Positions 1 through 10,278 are shown, counted from the stretch's first letter. The stretch is 64,000 bases of DNA from Methylotenera sp. (GCA_021732365.1 JAKFVD010000020.1:62001-126000); one strand, 5' to 3'. Notes: generated from the letters alone by a model not told the origin. Translations and numbers: made by a program.

Positions 1-1120
1 CTTCTTTCACAACCAATTCATGCAAGTGTTCTAAGGTGTACTGCAAATCGGCCTCTTTACTTAACTCGTAAGTGGGCACATTTTCTAATAATGGCTCTTC
101 GCCTAGATAAAACTTAATCATTTCTGGCACATAAATATAGGTCGCTTTATCGTCTGCCACGCCTGTGCCCACTGCATTGGCCAACGTCACGCCACCGTTA
201 CGATACACCGACAGCAAGCCTGGCACACCCAGCATGGAGTCTGCATTAAATACCAGTGGGTCAATATAATCGTCATCAATACGCCTGTAAATCACATCCA
301 CTTTTTGTGGCCCCTGCGTGGTGCGCATATAAACGGCATTATTGCGTACAAATAAATCGGTTCCTTCAACCAGCTCAATACCCATTTGCTGGGCAATAAA
401 AGCATGCTCAAAATAGGCACTGTTATAAGCACCAGGAGATAATAAAACCACGGTTGGATCTTGTATGCCGTGTTGCGCAACCGCGCGCAAATTCTTAAGC
501 AGCACTTGCGGGTAGTGATCTACTTGCGCAATATGGTAACGGCGGAATAATTCAGGAAAAAGCCGCATCATCATTTTGCGGTCTTCAAGCATGTAAGACA
601 CGCCAGAGGGTGTACGCAGATTGTCTTCCAACACATAAAATTGTGATTCTGAAGTACGGACCAAATCGATACCGGCGATGTGCGCGTAAATTTGATTGGG
701 CACATCTACGCCAAACATCTCTGGCCGATATTGTGAATTTGCCAGAATACTGGCTGGCACAATGCCCGCCTGAATAATTTCTTGCTTATGGTAAATATCA
801 TGCAAAAACATATTTAGTGCTTTAACACGCTGAATCGCGCCAGCCGATAATTTTGACCATTCTTTGCCAGAAATTAATCGCGGAATCACATCAAACGGAA
901 TCAGCCGCTCTGCCCCATCCGCCTCGCCATACACGTTAAAAGTAATACCAACACGGCGGAATAACAGCTCTGCCTCTTGGCGCTTACTTTCTAATTGATG
1001 ATGCGGAATATCTTTAAGCCAATCATGATAAGCCGCGTAGATGTGGCGAACCTGCTTTTCATCCAACTTAGATGCATCTAATTGCATTTCGTCGAAAAAT
1101 ATTTTGGGAGATTTTTGCAT
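1..1120 (-). CDS. Circularly permuted ATP-grasp family protein (3' end outside window)
   Basis: The minus strand is open from an ATG at 1120 to the left edge, giving at least 373 residues without a stop. The translation has the hallmarks of the DUF404/DUF407 circularly permuted ATP-grasp family: RPEMFGVDVPNQ, LEDNLRTPSGVSYMLEDR, SPGAYNSAYFEHAF and VIYRRIDDDYIDP. Family members are about 470-490 residues, so roughly the last quarter is missing. Relatives usually sit with an alpha-E domain protein and a transglutaminase-like protein in a presumed peptide-ligase locus; those partners would lie to the left of this window. The substrate is unknown. Family assignment is firm, function is not. Confidence 0.85.
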   Translation of the reverse strand, partial: MQKSPKIFFDEMQLDASKLDEKQVRHIYAAYHDWLKDIPHHQLESKRQEAELLFRRVGITFNVYGEADGAERLIPFDVIPRLISGKEWSKLSAGAIQRVKALNMFLHDIYHKQEIIQAGIVPASILANSQYRPEMFGVDVPNQIYAHIAGIDLVRTSESQFYVLEDNLRTPSGVSYMLEDRKMMMRLFPELFRRYHIAQVDHYPQVLLKNLRAVAQHGIQDPTVVLLSPGAYNSAYFEHAFIAQQMGIELVEGTDLFVRNNAVYMRTTQGPQKVDVIYRRIDDDYIDPLVFNADSMLGVPGLLSVYRNGGVTLANAVGTGVADDKATYIYVPEMIKFYLGEEPLLENVPTYELSKEADLQYTLEHLHELVVKE

Positions 1121-1315
1121 GATTAAGGTCTTTAGTTAGTATAAAGACTTATGCAAGGCGTATGCCAGATTATTATTATTTTAAAAACAATAACTTACGA
1201 TAATATTTAATTCGCGCAAGAAAACATGCACTTATACAGTGCATTTAAAAAGTAATTTTTTAAATGTGCGCAATAGATTAGTGCATTCTGCGTCTGGCTT
1301 ACTTAACCTGCTTAA

Positions 1316-2182
1316 CTACTCAATATTCTGAATTTGCTCACGCATTTGTTCTATCAATACTTTCAGCTCCATCGAAATCTGGCTGGTTTCTACTGCCACC
1401 GATTTTGAGCCTAGTGTATTCGCTTCGCGATTCATTTCTTGCATTAAAAAATCCAAGCGCTTACCTACCGCACCACCTGCGTGCAAAATACGTTTTACTT
1501 CTGATATGTGCGAGTCCAATCGTGATAATTCTTCATCTACATCAATGCGTTGCGCATACAGCACCATCTCTTGACGTATGCGGTCGTCGTCATGGCTATT
1601 GGTTGCTTCGTGCAACTTAACACTTAATTTGGCCTGATATTGCGCAATTAAATTGGGCATCATCGGCTTTACTCTGGTGACATGCTGCTCAATTTGTTGC
1701 AGTCGATCCAAAATAACGGCTTTTAGTTTTTCACCCTCACGCGCACGCGCATCGATTAAATGTTGCAAAACTTGACTTAATACCTGCTTAAAATCCGCTT
1801 CTAACGCGTCAATATCCAGCGCTTCCGACGTCATCACACCTGGCATACGTAAAATGTCCAGCATATTCACAGGTTGCGTGTGTGGAAAATATTGCGCGGC
1901 AGTTTTTGCGCTCTCGGCAATTTGTTGCAAAACGGTGTGATTAAGCTGTGGCACACTATCTACGCCAGCTTCACGCATCATGCTCATGCGAACATCCACT
2001 TTTCCGCGGCCTAATTTAGCCTGAATCAATTCGCGCGCAGTGGCTTCAAACAAGCGTAAATTGTCATCCAGCTTAAGCTGTAACTCTAAATAGCGGTGAT
2101 TGACCGAACGGCACTCAACCAGCAAAATACCTTGTCTGGTGTTGTGTTCTTGCGACGCGTAGCCTGTCATGCTCAATATCAT
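1316..2182 (-). CDS. yicC: YicC family endoribonuclease / RNase adaptor
   Basis: The 288-residue protein begins MILSMTGYAS, matching the family start (M-x-x-SMT-x-Y/F), and has the basic, helical middle and the conserved C-terminal part with RLDFLMQEMNREANTLGSK and the ending ELKVLIEQMREQIQNIE. Length is normal for the family. YicC proteins are cytoplasmic; the E. coli member has been described as an RNA-cleaving protein or adaptor affecting small RNA turnover. The gene is divergent from the kinase gene at 2355, with a 172-bp gap holding both promoters. The 195-bp gap behind it (1121-1315) is AT-rich, with nothing I can name. Confidence 0.93.
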   Translation of the reverse strand: MILSMTGYASQEHNTRQGILLVECRSVNHRYLELQLKLDDNLRLFEATARELIQAKLGRGKVDVRMSMMREAGVDSVPQLNHTVLQQIAESAKTAAQYFPHTQPVNMLDILRMPGVMTSEALDIDALEADFKQVLSQVLQHLIDARAREGEKLKAVILDRLQQIEQHVTRVKPMMPNLIAQYQAKLSVKLHEATNSHDDDRIRQEMVLYAQRIDVDEELSRLDSHISEVKRILHAGGAVGKRLDFLMQEMNREANTLGSKSVAVETSQISMELKVLIEQMREQIQNIE

Positions 2183-2354
2183 AAGTTGTGTTCTTAAGTT
2201 TATTTGTTAAAGTAATTTGTGATAATTGTATCAAACCCCTATGATTTAACGTGGTTTTTATGCGAGAATGCGTAAATTAAATGATTTAAGATTCAATATC
2301 TTAATAACAAAACTAGAATTTTTGCACGCAAGATGACAGGCTACACTTAACTAG

Positions 2355-3296
2355 ATGGCTACACTAAAAAATCAATCTTTGCCTATCGGCTATATTCTGC
2401 AAGATTACATCATCACGCGCGTGCTAAGCACAGGCGGATTTAGTTTTGTCTATCTGGCACAAGATATGAACAAAAATATTGTGGCCATTAAAGAATACAT
2501 GCCCACTGGTTTGGCCTTGCGTGAGGATGGCGCAACCGTGCTACTGGGTAGCGATGACGATGCTGCCACTTTTAAACACGGCCTAAAATGCTTTTTTGAG
2601 GAAGGTCTGGCATTGGCCAAAATTGACCACAAAAATATCGTGCGGGTGCTGAATTTTTTTAGAGAAAACAATACTGTTTACATGGTGATGCAGTATGAGC
2701 GCGGTAAATCCTTACAAGACTTTATCCTGTCGCAAACTGAACCTGTAAACGAAAAATTTGTGCGCCGTGTGTTTGGTGAGCTACTAAACGGCCTGCGTGA
2801 AGTGCATACACAAAAGCTGCTGCACTTGGATATTAAGCCCGCCAATATTTATATTCGATTAGATGGCTCGCCTGTATTGCTGGATTTTGGCTCTGCGCGC
2901 CAAACGCTCACGCAAACGCAATCTAAACTATCGCCCAGCTACACGCCTGGCTTTGCGCCGCCAGAGCAATATTTTGAACGCAAACAATTAGGCCCGTGGA
3001 GCGATATTTATAGCGTAGGTGCCAGCATGTATTCTTGCTTGGCAAGGTCGGCACCAATGGCTGCTAATCAGCGCGTTAAAAAAGATTTTCTGGCGCCTGC
3101 CACCAAAGTGGGCAAAGGCATTTACACACAAGAGTTACTGCAAATTATTGATAACTGCCTCAAACTGAATTACTTAGAAAGACCGCAAAGCGTATTTTCA
3201 TTACAGAAGACTTTGTTTGAAATTGTTCCCCCAATTGAGGTAAAGAAGCCTAGTTTAGCCAAAAAAATTAAAGACGCTTTAAACAAACCACTTTAA
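2355..3296 (+). CDS. Eukaryotic-type serine/threonine protein kinase
   Basis: This 313-residue soluble kinase shows the complete Hanks motifs: glycine-rich loop STGGFSFVYLA (about residues 26-36), VAIKEYMP with the ATP-binding lysine, the catalytic loop HLDIKPANIY with Asp, the magnesium-binding DFGSARQ, and the activation segment GFAPPEQY. There is no transmembrane or sensor domain after the kinase core, unlike PknB. The next gene, 52 bp downstream on the same strand, is a PP2C phosphatase, so the two should act as a kinase/phosphatase switch. Substrates cannot be told from sequence. A similar kinase-phosphatase pair before rph and rdgB is, as I recall, common in this group of betaproteobacteria. 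Confidence 0.92.
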   Translation: MATLKNQSLPIGYILQDYIITRVLSTGGFSFVYLAQDMNKNIVAIKEYMPTGLALREDGATVLLGSDDDAATFKHGLKCFFEEGLALAKIDHKNIVRVLNFFRENNTVYMVMQYERGKSLQDFILSQTEPVNEKFVRRVFGELLNGLREVHTQKLLHLDIKPANIYIRLDGSPVLLDFGSARQTLTQTQSKLSPSYTPGFAPPEQYFERKQLGPWSDIYSVGASMYSCLARSAPMAANQRVKKDFLAPATKVGKGIYTQELLQIIDNCLKLNYLERPQSVFSLQKTLFEIVPPIEVKKPSLAKKIKDALNKPL

Positions 3297-3348
3297 GATA
3301 GCAACTGACACATTAATCACACAAAAACACTCAATAATAGCTGCTTAA

Positions 3349-4278
3349 ATGAAATTTTCTATCTACCAAAACAGCCGCCAAGGGCCCAGAAATTATAACC
3401 AAGATCGCTTGGCTTATTCCTACAGCAAAGATGCATTGTTGTTAGTATTGGCTGATGGCATGGGCGGCCACCGCAATGGCGAAGTTGCCGCACATTTGGC
3501 TGTTAAAACCCTGACCGATGCTTTTCAGCGCTTGGCAGTGCCTTTTTTAAGTAGCCCAGCTAAGTTCTTAATTGACCATATTCAGCAAGTGCACGATATG
3601 ATTGATAACGTCACCCAACGTGACGAATTAATCGAGTCACCACGCACCACCATCGTTGTCGCCATTATTCAGCGCGGATTTTTATACTGTGCGCATGTTG
3701 GCGATTCTCGGTTGTATCATTTTCGCGATGGTCATTTGCTGTTCCGCACTGAAGATCATTCAGTCGTGCAATCGCTATACAAAAAGGGCATGATTACCAA
3801 AGAAGAAATGGCTACGCACCCTTACAAAAATAAAGTGTACAACTGTTTAGGTGGCGAAACGCCGCCGCAAATCGATTTATCTGACCGTTTTGAGCTGCTA
3901 GAAGGCGATACTATTCTGTTGTGTACAGACGGCGTTTGGGGCGTATTAAGCGATCAGCAAATTAAAGAAATTATTCAGCAACATATTGTGATTGCCGATG
4001 CCACCAATAAACTGATGGATAGCGCAGAATTTGCCAGCGATGAACGTGGCGATAATATGAGCGCGATTGGCTTGCAATGGGGTGATAGGCAACAAAGCAG
4101 TAACGCAGTTTCTACTCAACTGATGCCGTTGGGTGAAACCACTACTATTATGAACACCGTTCAACAGCATAATAAAGACGGTATGAATTTAAATGATTTG
4201 TCCGATGATGATATTGAAAATACCATTGCCGAAATTCAAAATGCCTTGAATAAAACGCAACAAAAACCAAAAATTTAG
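3349..4278 (+). CDS. PP2C-family serine/threonine protein phosphatase
   Basis: 309 residues. Metal-binding PP2C motifs are visible: NQDRLAY near the N-terminus, ADGMGGHRNGEVAA, AHVGDSRLYHF, EDHSVV, CTDGVWGVLSD and GDNMSAIGLQW at the end of the domain. These supply the aspartates for the two-metal centre, so the enzyme should be active. After about residue 245 comes a tail rich in Thr, Asn and Asp without a recognised fold. It follows the protein kinase gene by 52 bp on the same strand and probably reverses that kinase's phosphorylation. It is cytoplasmic, with no signal peptide or membrane segment. Confidence 0.92.
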   Translation: MKFSIYQNSRQGPRNYNQDRLAYSYSKDALLLVLADGMGGHRNGEVAAHLAVKTLTDAFQRLAVPFLSSPAKFLIDHIQQVHDMIDNVTQRDELIESPRTTIVVAIIQRGFLYCAHVGDSRLYHFRDGHLLFRTEDHSVVQSLYKKGMITKEEMATHPYKNKVYNCLGGETPPQIDLSDRFELLEGDTILLCTDGVWGVLSDQQIKEIIQQHIVIADATNKLMDSAEFASDERGDNMSAIGLQWGDRQQSSNAVSTQLMPLGETTTIMNTVQQHNKDGMNLNDLSDDDIENTIAEIQNALNKTQQKPKI

Positions 4279-4353
4279 CCCAATTTTAGGGTTAAGTAGC
4301 GCGTCTAAGCGTTATCTGTTGTTAAGTTTTATCAGTCTCAATAATGCATGGCT

Positions 4354-4359
4354 TATAAT
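4354..4359 (+). promoter_or_regulatory. Possible -10 box for rph
   Basis: A perfect TATAAT lies 33 bp before the rph start, in the 114-bp gap after the PP2C gene. No convincing -35 hexamer is visible at 16-18 bp, so this is a tentative promoter call based on one consensus hexamer in AT-rich DNA. Confidence 0.3.
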
Positions 4360-4392
4360 ATGTGTTTATTTCATACAGATTAAGCACTTACT

Positions 4393-5121
4393 ATGCATAC
4401 CAACAACCGCCCAAGCCAACGCGCAAACAACCAACTTCGTGCAGTAGAAATCATCCGCCATTACACCAAGCATGCCGAAGGCTCTGTGCTGGTTAAGTTC
4501 GGCGACACCCATGTGTTGTGTACTGCCAGTGTAGAAGAAAAAGTACCCGGCTTTTTAAAAGGTAAAAATCAAGGCTGGGTAACGGCTGAATACGGCATGT
4601 TGCCACGCTCAACGGGCAGCCGCATGGATAGAGAAGCAGCTAAAGGCAAACAATCTGGACGCACGCAAGAGATACAGCGCTTGATTGGCCGCAGCTTGCG
4701 CGCGATTATCGACCTTGAAAAACTGGGCGAACGCAGCGTGCATATTGATTGCGACGTGATTCAAGCCGATGGCGGCACGCGCACGGCCAGCATCACTGGT
4801 GCTTATGTCGCTTTGAGTGATGCGATATCGACTTTGTTAAAATCAGGAAAAATTACTGAAAATCCATTAAAACAAGCGGTTGCCGCCATTTCGGTTGGTG
4901 TTTATAAAGGCATTCCTGTATTAGATTTAGATTATATTGAAGACTCGGACTGCGATACCGACATGAACGTAGTGATGACCGCCGATGGCGGATTTGTAGA
5001 GATTCAAGGCACGGCTGAAGGTGAGCCTTTTGCGCGCGAAACCATGAACGCGATGCTGGACTTAGCCGCTAGCGGCATCAATGATTTGTTAGCCAAACAA
5101 AAAGACGTTTTAAGTATTTAA
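4393..5121 (+). CDS. rph: Ribonuclease PH
   Basis: 242 residues, the usual length. RNase PH is a phosphorolytic 3'-5' exoribonuclease that trims tRNA 3' ends. Family signatures are clear: [72 protein letters not shown] and [19 protein letters not shown], with the phosphate-binding and catalytic acidic residues ([18 protein letters not shown]) intact. The reading frame is complete, unlike the frameshifted rph of E. coli K-12. It is followed after 13 bp by rdgB, so rph, rdgB, the small gene at 5738 and hemW look like one transcription unit. Confidence 0.97.
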   Translation: MHTNNRPSQRANNQLRAVEIIRHYTKHAEGSVLVKFGDTHVLCTASVEEKVPGFLKGKNQGWVTAEYGMLPRSTGSRMDREAAKGKQSGRTQEIQRLIGRSLRAIIDLEKLGERSVHIDCDVIQADGGTRTASITGAYVALSDAISTLLKSGKITENPLKQAVAAISVGVYKGIPVLDLDYIEDSDCDTDMNVVMTADGGFVEIQGTAEGEPFARETMNAMLDLAASGINDLLAKQKDVLSI

Positions 5122-5134
5122 TTTAAGCTTTCGT

Positions 5135-5728
5135 ATGTTAAAACAGTTAGTCATTGCGTCAGGCAACCAAGGCAAGCTTGCCGAAATTCAAGCTTTGTTA
5201 CAGCCGCTAAATATTGAAGTATTACCGCAATCAGCTTTTAACGTAACAGAAGCGTCTGAACCGCACTGTACATTTATTGAAAACGCCTTAGCCAAAGCCC
5301 GCCACGCCAGCCTTGCTACAGGCTTACCTGCGCTAGCAGACGATTCCGGCTTATGTTTAGAAGCCTTACAAGGCGCACCAGGTGTGCATTCTGCTTATTT
5401 TTCTGGCGTTAAAGATGATGCAAAAAATAACGCGCATTTACTTAACACCTTAAAACAGCATGAAAATCGTTTTGCACATTATTATTGCTGCTTGGTGCTA
5501 GTGCGCAAACATGACGACCCGCAACCGCTGATTGCGGAAGGTATTTGGAAAGGCTCTATTTTAAAAAAAGCGCGTGGCGATAATGGTTTTGGCTATGACC
5601 CGCTATTTTTAGATGCCATTACTGGTCAATCTGCAGCCGAACTGACGCCAGAGCTGAAAAATAAATTGAGTCATCGTGGCCACGCTTTGCGTAAAATGCT
5701 GCAATTAATTCAGCACTTAACGTACTAA
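5135..5728 (+). CDS. rdgB: XTP/dITP diphosphatase (non-canonical purine NTP pyrophosphatase)
   Basis: 197 residues. It hydrolyses ITP, dITP and XTP to monophosphates, cleaning deaminated purines from the nucleotide pool. The N-terminal VIASGNQGKLAEIQALL, then ENALAKARHASLATGLPALADDSGLCLEAL with the metal-binding acidic pair, FSGVKDDAKNNAHLL, GDNGFGYDPLFL and the ending LSHRGHALRKML are all family signatures. It starts 13 bp after rph and ends 9 bp before the next gene. Confidence 0.96.
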   Translation: MLKQLVIASGNQGKLAEIQALLQPLNIEVLPQSAFNVTEASEPHCTFIENALAKARHASLATGLPALADDSGLCLEALQGAPGVHSAYFSGVKDDAKNNAHLLNTLKQHENRFAHYYCCLVLVRKHDDPQPLIAEGIWKGSILKKARGDNGFGYDPLFLDAITGQSAAELTPELKNKLSHRGHALRKMLQLIQHLTY

Positions 5729-5737
5729 TATTCTCAA

Positions 5738-5953
5738 ATGAAAAATTTACCAACTTGGGTTCGTGATGACAAAAGCATCGTTGCCTGCACCGAAAAAATT
5801 AAAGTCATGACGGACAACTTTGAAGAGATTCAGCAAATGATGCAAGATGCTTTTGAAGACGGCTTGCTGATGGAAGTGAATGAGGCGCAAATGCGTGCCA
5901 CATTGAATTCGATTGTTGAAGAACTGATTAACCCATATAAAAAAGGCGAATAA
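5738..5953 (+). CDS. Small conserved hypothetical protein between rdgB and hemW
   Basis: 71 residues, acidic and mostly predicted helical (a methionine-rich stretch EIQQMMQDAFEDGLLMEVNE). It has no signal peptide, membrane segment or cysteine pair. I do not recognise a named family. It starts 9 bp after rdgB and ends 4 bp before the hemW start, so it is embedded in the operon and very probably expressed. The tight packing suggests a cytoplasmic protein co-translated with hemW; no function is proposed. Confidence 0.7.
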   Translation: MKNLPTWVRDDKSIVACTEKIKVMTDNFEEIQQMMQDAFEDGLLMEVNEAQMRATLNSIVEELINPYKKGE

Positions 5954-5957
5954 TCAT

Positions 5958-7196
5958 TTGAAAAAGATTATTCCGATTAACGCTGAAACAAACTTTAATC
6001 ACGTAAAACCCATTAATAGCACCTCCCCCATTTTAGGTGACGCTACGCTATCGGGCTTAACTAATCCGCCGCCGTTATCGCTATATATTCATATTCCTTG
6101 GTGCGTAAAAAAGTGCCCTTATTGCGATTTTAATTCGCATGAATCGCGCACTGAGATTCCCGAAAAACGCTATGTAGCGGCGTTGATTGCGGATTTAGAA
6201 CAATCTGTGCCGCGCGTTTATGGACGCAAAATCAAAAGTGTGTTTTTTGGTGGCGGAACTCCTAGTCTTTTTAGTGCAGAATCGATTGACGCGATTTTAA
6301 GCGCGGTGCGCATGTTAACTCCGCTGGAATACGGAGCTGAGATTACGCTTGAAGCCAATCCTGGTACGGTAGAAACAGCACGTTTTACAGCTTATAAACA
6401 GGCAGGTATTAATCGACTTTCGTTGGGTATTCAAAGTTTTAATGCAGATTATCTCAAAGCGCTTGGCCGTATTCATGATGATAAACAAGCGATGCAAGCC
6501 GCAGAGTTAGCACTTAACACGTTTGAGCGGGTGAATTTGGATGTGATGTATGCGCTGCCGAATCAAACGCTTGCACATGCGCTACAAGATGCGCGACAGG
6601 CAGTGGAACTGAATCCAGACCATTTATCGTTTTATCACTTAACTTTAGAGCCGAATACGCCATTTTATCGCACGCCGCCTAGCTTGCCTGATGATGATTT
6701 AAGTGCAGATATGCAAGAGCAGATTGAAGCATTGTTGGCCGAGCATGGTTATGAACATTATGAAACGTCTGCTTTTTGTAAGCCCAAAAGTCAATCACGG
6801 CATAACTTAAATTACTGGCAATTTGGCGATTATTTAGGCATTGGTGCAGGCGCGCATTCCAAACTCAGCTATCACGATAAAATCACCCGTGAAACACGCC
6901 ATAAGCATCCAAAAGCGTTTATGGAAAATGCAGAAAAGGGCAATGCGGTTGATAATACTTGGGTAATTGAACGCGCTGATTTAGGCTTTGAATTTATGAT
7001 GAACGCACTGCGATTAACAGATGGCGTTGAGGCCAGTTTGTTTCAGCAACGCACAGGATTAAGCTTGCAAACCATGCATGCAGGGCTGGCGGCGGCTACT
7101 AAAAAAGGCTTTATCACACAAGGCTTAAAGCGCATTAAACCGACTGCGCTTGGCCAGCGCTATTTAAACAATTTATTGGGCTTATTCTTAAATTAA
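5958..7196 (+). CDS. hemW: HemW-like radical SAM protein (heme chaperone / former oxygen-independent coproporphyrinogen III oxidase-like)
   Basis: 412 residues from a TTG start at 5958. The radical SAM cluster motif is CVKKCPYCDF at about residues 49-58, preceded by SLYIHIPW, followed by FFGGGTPSLF (SAM-binding GGGTP) and ITLEANPGTVE. The C-terminal HemN-like region includes HNLNYWQFGDYLGIGAGAHS. It has CX3CX2C followed directly by D-F rather than the extra Cys of true HemN, as expected for HemW, which delivers heme to respiratory enzymes. No ATG occurs upstream of the conserved core, so a TTG start is required; the roughly 40-residue N-terminal extension is a little long for the family. Confidence 0.9.
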   Translation: MKKIIPINAETNFNHVKPINSTSPILGDATLSGLTNPPPLSLYIHIPWCVKKCPYCDFNSHESRTEIPEKRYVAALIADLEQSVPRVYGRKIKSVFFGGGTPSLFSAESIDAILSAVRMLTPLEYGAEITLEANPGTVETARFTAYKQAGINRLSLGIQSFNADYLKALGRIHDDKQAMQAAELALNTFERVNLDVMYALPNQTLAHALQDARQAVELNPDHLSFYHLTLEPNTPFYRTPPSLPDDDLSADMQEQIEALLAEHGYEHYETSAFCKPKSQSRHNLNYWQFGDYLGIGAGAHSKLSYHDKITRETRHKHPKAFMENAEKGNAVDNTWVIERADLGFEFMMNALRLTDGVEASLFQQRTGLSLQTMHAGLAAATKKGFITQGLKRIKPTALGQRYLNNLLGLFLN

Positions 7197-7227
7197 AGTT
7201 TTTAAATTAATGTTTTTAAGTTAATGC

Positions 7228-8853
7228 CTATTTTGACTCAAAATCTTTACGGGTATCCAATAGCGCTATCAGCATTAAAATTTCGTCTAGTGCCGATTTA
7301 CTAAAACCTGCTCGCTCACCACCACGGTTATCGGTAATCAAACTACGCAAATACACACTTGCCAACTCGCTGGGCCATACAGCGTCCAGTTTTTCCATAA
7401 TATGCGGAAAATCTTCTAAATGTTGAGATACCACAATCGCCGCGTTAGTCATCGCTAGGTCGTTTTCGTACCACACTGGCGTCATCACATTAAACGTTTG
7501 ATGCAGGCTTTTCGCATATTGCTCAAACTCTTCTTTGGCATTAATTTTTCTAAATACTTCTAGCAAATACAACCAATGATTAATAGAGGCTTTTGGCTGT
7601 GTTTCGATGGTTAACTTTAGGTGTGCAATCGCATCTTGCGTGCGATTAATGCTCATCAGCAGTTTTGCTTCTTCTAGGGTGGAAGAGGCTTTTTCCATTT
7701 CGGTATCTAAAAAAGCTTTCTTCGATTCGCTGGGCTGATGCTCAACAACATATTCAGACTCTTGCTCTGTGTCTTGCCATTGCTCACCAAAATGGGTGAC
7801 CGTATCATCCTCCATACTTGGCATCGCTTCACTTAAGCGCGCTAACATGCGTTGACGATTTTTTCGTATTAAATAAGCGATAACACTGAGCAGAATCATG
7901 CCACCTAATATCAGCAATAATCCATATTTCAACCAATCAAATGCTGGCTTAATGGTCAGCGATGGCGCTGCTTGCTGGTCAACCACAGCAGGTTCAGCAA
8001 TAATCGCTGCAGGCGCAGGGTTTAAATTTTTAAATACTTTTTTAACAGGCGGCAAAAGTGTAGTTGTTTGCGTTTCAGGCGGCTTAATATCGGCTACAAC
8101 TGTATCTGTAACCACATTTTTGGCTGTATCGCTTGGTGTGGCAACGCTAGTAGTCGTTGCCGTACTTGCAGGAAAGCTTAAGGTTTTATCTAAAACCAAC
8201 TTTAAATTGTTTAGTTTTTCTTGCAAAACACCTAATTTAATGTGTAAACGTTCTAACTCAGCTTTCAAAAAAGCATTTTTGCTGACTAAGGCCTCGTATT
8301 CTTGCAATAAAAAAGCAGGTATTCTGCTTGTGGTTTGCTTAATGCTGTAACTCAAATGCATCTTTTGACGCTGAGCTTTAGCGCGCTTTGCTTGAATCAA
8401 GCCAACTTTTTGCGAAAGTGATTTAAGTGTAGGAATTTGCAATAATGTTGGCTCGTCAAACTCGTTGGTCGCCTTTAATTTTGGCTCCAAATCGGCATTT
8501 AAAGCGATTGTTTCCGCCACAAACTGCCTGCGCATCGTTTGGCTTTTAGGGTAAAACGAACGCGCAATATCGTTCAAGCTCTCACCTGGTATTGCTGGCC
8601 AAGCCATGGTCGTTGCCGTATCTCCGTCTACATTATTTGCACCAATCGACTGCGACATAGTGGGTTCTGATGCGCTGTTATCTGAATTATTTTGGCTTGG
8701 GTTTTCTGTGTTGATAGGCTGAGATTGATTGACATCCGCTTCGCTTGGCGCTGCAGTTGTTGAGAGTGGTTCATCTATTACACCATCTATGGCGCGCACG
8801 GTGCTACCGAAAATTAACGGTATCAGCAGCACAAAAATGAATGATTTTTTCAC
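7228..8853 (-). CDS. FimV-like membrane protein with LysM-like region and C-terminal repeat domain
   Basis: 541 residues. There is an N-terminal signal (MKKSFIFVLLIPLIFGSTVRA), a Ser/Asn/Gln-rich linker, then WPAIPGESLNDIARSFYPKS, the FimV-type peptidoglycan-binding region (about residues 83-145). A heptad-like coiled coil follows (about 150-220), then a Thr/Pro-rich spacer and one membrane helix (YGLLLILGGMILLSVIAYLI, about 312-331). The acidic cytoplasmic C-terminus contains a TPR-like helical stretch (KLLMSINRTQDAIAHLKLTI). This is the FimV/HubP topology, linked to cell-pole organisation and type IV pili, but the C-terminal FimV motif is not clear. It lies 12 bp downstream of argH on the same strand and converges on hemW with a 31-bp gap. 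Confidence 0.7.
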   Translation of the reverse strand: MKKSFIFVLLIPLIFGSTVRAIDGVIDEPLSTTAAPSEADVNQSQPINTENPSQNNSDNSASEPTMSQSIGANNVDGDTATTMAWPAIPGESLNDIARSFYPKSQTMRRQFVAETIALNADLEPKLKATNEFDEPTLLQIPTLKSLSQKVGLIQAKRAKAQRQKMHLSYSIKQTTSRIPAFLLQEYEALVSKNAFLKAELERLHIKLGVLQEKLNNLKLVLDKTLSFPASTATTTSVATPSDTAKNVVTDTVVADIKPPETQTTTLLPPVKKVFKNLNPAPAAIIAEPAVVDQQAAPSLTIKPAFDWLKYGLLLILGGMILLSVIAYLIRKNRQRMLARLSEAMPSMEDDTVTHFGEQWQDTEQESEYVVEHQPSESKKAFLDTEMEKASSTLEEAKLLMSINRTQDAIAHLKLTIETQPKASINHWLYLLEVFRKINAKEEFEQYAKSLHQTFNVMTPVWYENDLAMTNAAIVVSQHLEDFPHIMEKLDAVWPSELASVYLRSLITDNRGGERAGFSKSALDEILMLIALLDTRKDFESK

Positions 8854-8865
8854 AATATTGAGTGG

Positions 8866-10278
8866 TTAACTTAATAATTGACGGGCACGTTGAATGGCTT
8901 TTTTGACTTGTACTGGCGCGGTTCCACCAATATGGTTGCGGCTGGCTAATGAGCCCTCCAGCGTTAATACCGCGTATACGTCTTCTTGAATTAGCGTATT
9001 AAATTGCTGTAATTCTTTTAATGATAAATCCACCAAATCGCATTTTTTTTGCACCGCGTGCTTTACTGCCAGGGCAACAGCTTCATGCGCATCTCTAAAC
9101 GGTAATCCTTTTTTCACCAAATAATCAGCTAGATCGGTAGCCGTGGCAAAGCCCTCTAAAGCAGCTTGGCGCATATTGGCTTTATTCACTTCAATACCAC
9201 GCAACATATCCGCATAAATCGCCAGCGTCATTAAAATGGTGTCTGCCGTATCAAACAATGGCTCTTTGTCTTCTTGATTATCTTTGTTGTAAGCCAGCGG
9301 CTGGCCTTTCATTAAAGTAAGCAAAGCCACTAAATGCCCATTAACGCGCCCTGTTTTACCGCGCACCAATTCTGGCACATCTGGATTTTTCTTTTGCGGC
9401 ATAATCGATGAACCCGTGCAAAAACGGTCTGCAATATCCACAAAGGCGAATCTGGGTGAAGACCACAAAATCAGCTCTTCTGAAAAGCGTGATAAATGGG
9501 TCATCAATAAAGCACTAGCCGCAGTAAATTCAATGGCAAAATCGCGATCAGAAACCGCATCTAAAGAGTTTTCACAAACGCCATCAAAACCCAAACTTTT
9601 AGCAACCATTTCGCGATTAATCGGGTAGCTAGTACCCGCTAAAGCCGCTGCACCTAATGGCAAACGATTAATCCGTTTGCGACAATCGGCAAAACGTTCT
9701 GCATCGCGTTTCAACATTTCAAAATAGGCTAGCAAATGATGGCCAAATGTTACCGGCTGTGCCACCTGTAAATGCGTAAAGCCTGGCATGATGGTGTCAG
9801 CATGCAGCTCAGCCAAATCGACAACGCTCAATTGCAGCTTTTTAATCGCCACTAAAATGTCATCAACCGTTGCGCGCAACCAAAGCCGCACATCGGTTGC
9901 CACTTGGTCGTTACGGCTTCTGCCCGTATGTAAGCGCTTACCTGCATCGCCAATTTTATCGGTTAAACGCTTTTCAATATTCAAATGTACATCTTCTAAA
10001 TCCAACAGCCATTCAAAACTGCCCGCTTGAATCTCCGCCAAAATCTCAGTCAAACCTTTTTCGATTTTTGCTACATCATCCAAGCTGATAATGCCCTGCG
10101 CGCCCAGCATTTTAGCGTGCGAGATGGAACCTGCAATATCAAACTCGGCTAAACGTTTATCGAAATCAACCGATGCAGTGTACTTTTTAACCAGCTCTGC
10201 GACTGGCTCATTAAAACGGCCAGACCAAGCGCTTGATTTTTTATTTAATGAGTTGTCTTGCACTAGTTTCTCTTGCAC
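8866..10278 (-). CDS. argH: Argininosuccinate lyase
   Basis: 470 residues, normal length. It cleaves argininosuccinate to arginine and fumarate, the last step of arginine synthesis. The superfamily signature [20 protein letters not shown] carries the flexible catalytic-serine loop; [19 protein letters not shown] and [20 protein letters not shown] give the other two conserved regions of the fumarase/aspartase fold. It is transcribed away from the sensor kinase gene at 10364. The argH-algZ-algR-hemC-hemD order recalls Pseudomonas, although argH is divergent here too. Confidence 0.97.
   Translation of the reverse strand: MQEKLVQDNSLNKKSSAWSGRFNEPVAELVKKYTASVDFDKRLAEFDIAGSISHAKMLGAQGIISLDDVAKIEKGLTEILAEIQAGSFEWLLDLEDVHLNIEKRLTDKIGDAGKRLHTGRSRNDQVATDVRLWLRATVDDILVAIKKLQLSVVDLAELHADTIMPGFTHLQVAQPVTFGHHLLAYFEMLKRDAERFADCRKRINRLPLGAAALAGTSYPINREMVAKSLGFDGVCENSLDAVSDRDFAIEFTAASALLMTHLSRFSEELILWSSPRFAFVDIADRFCTGSSIMPQKKNPDVPELVRGKTGRVNGHLVALLTLMKGQPLAYNKDNQEDKEPLFDTADTILMTLAIYADMLRGIEVNKANMRQAALEGFATATDLADYLVKKGLPFRDAHEAVALAVKHAVQKKCDLVDLSLKELQQFNTLIQEDVYAVLTLEGSLASRNHIGGTAPVQVKKAIQRARQLLS

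Noticed and set aside
7898..8350. 150-codon plus-strand frame inside the FimV-like gene
   Set aside because: Its sequence is the reverse reading of the low-complexity linker and coiled coil; the minus-strand gene has signal peptide, LysM-like region and membrane helix in order.
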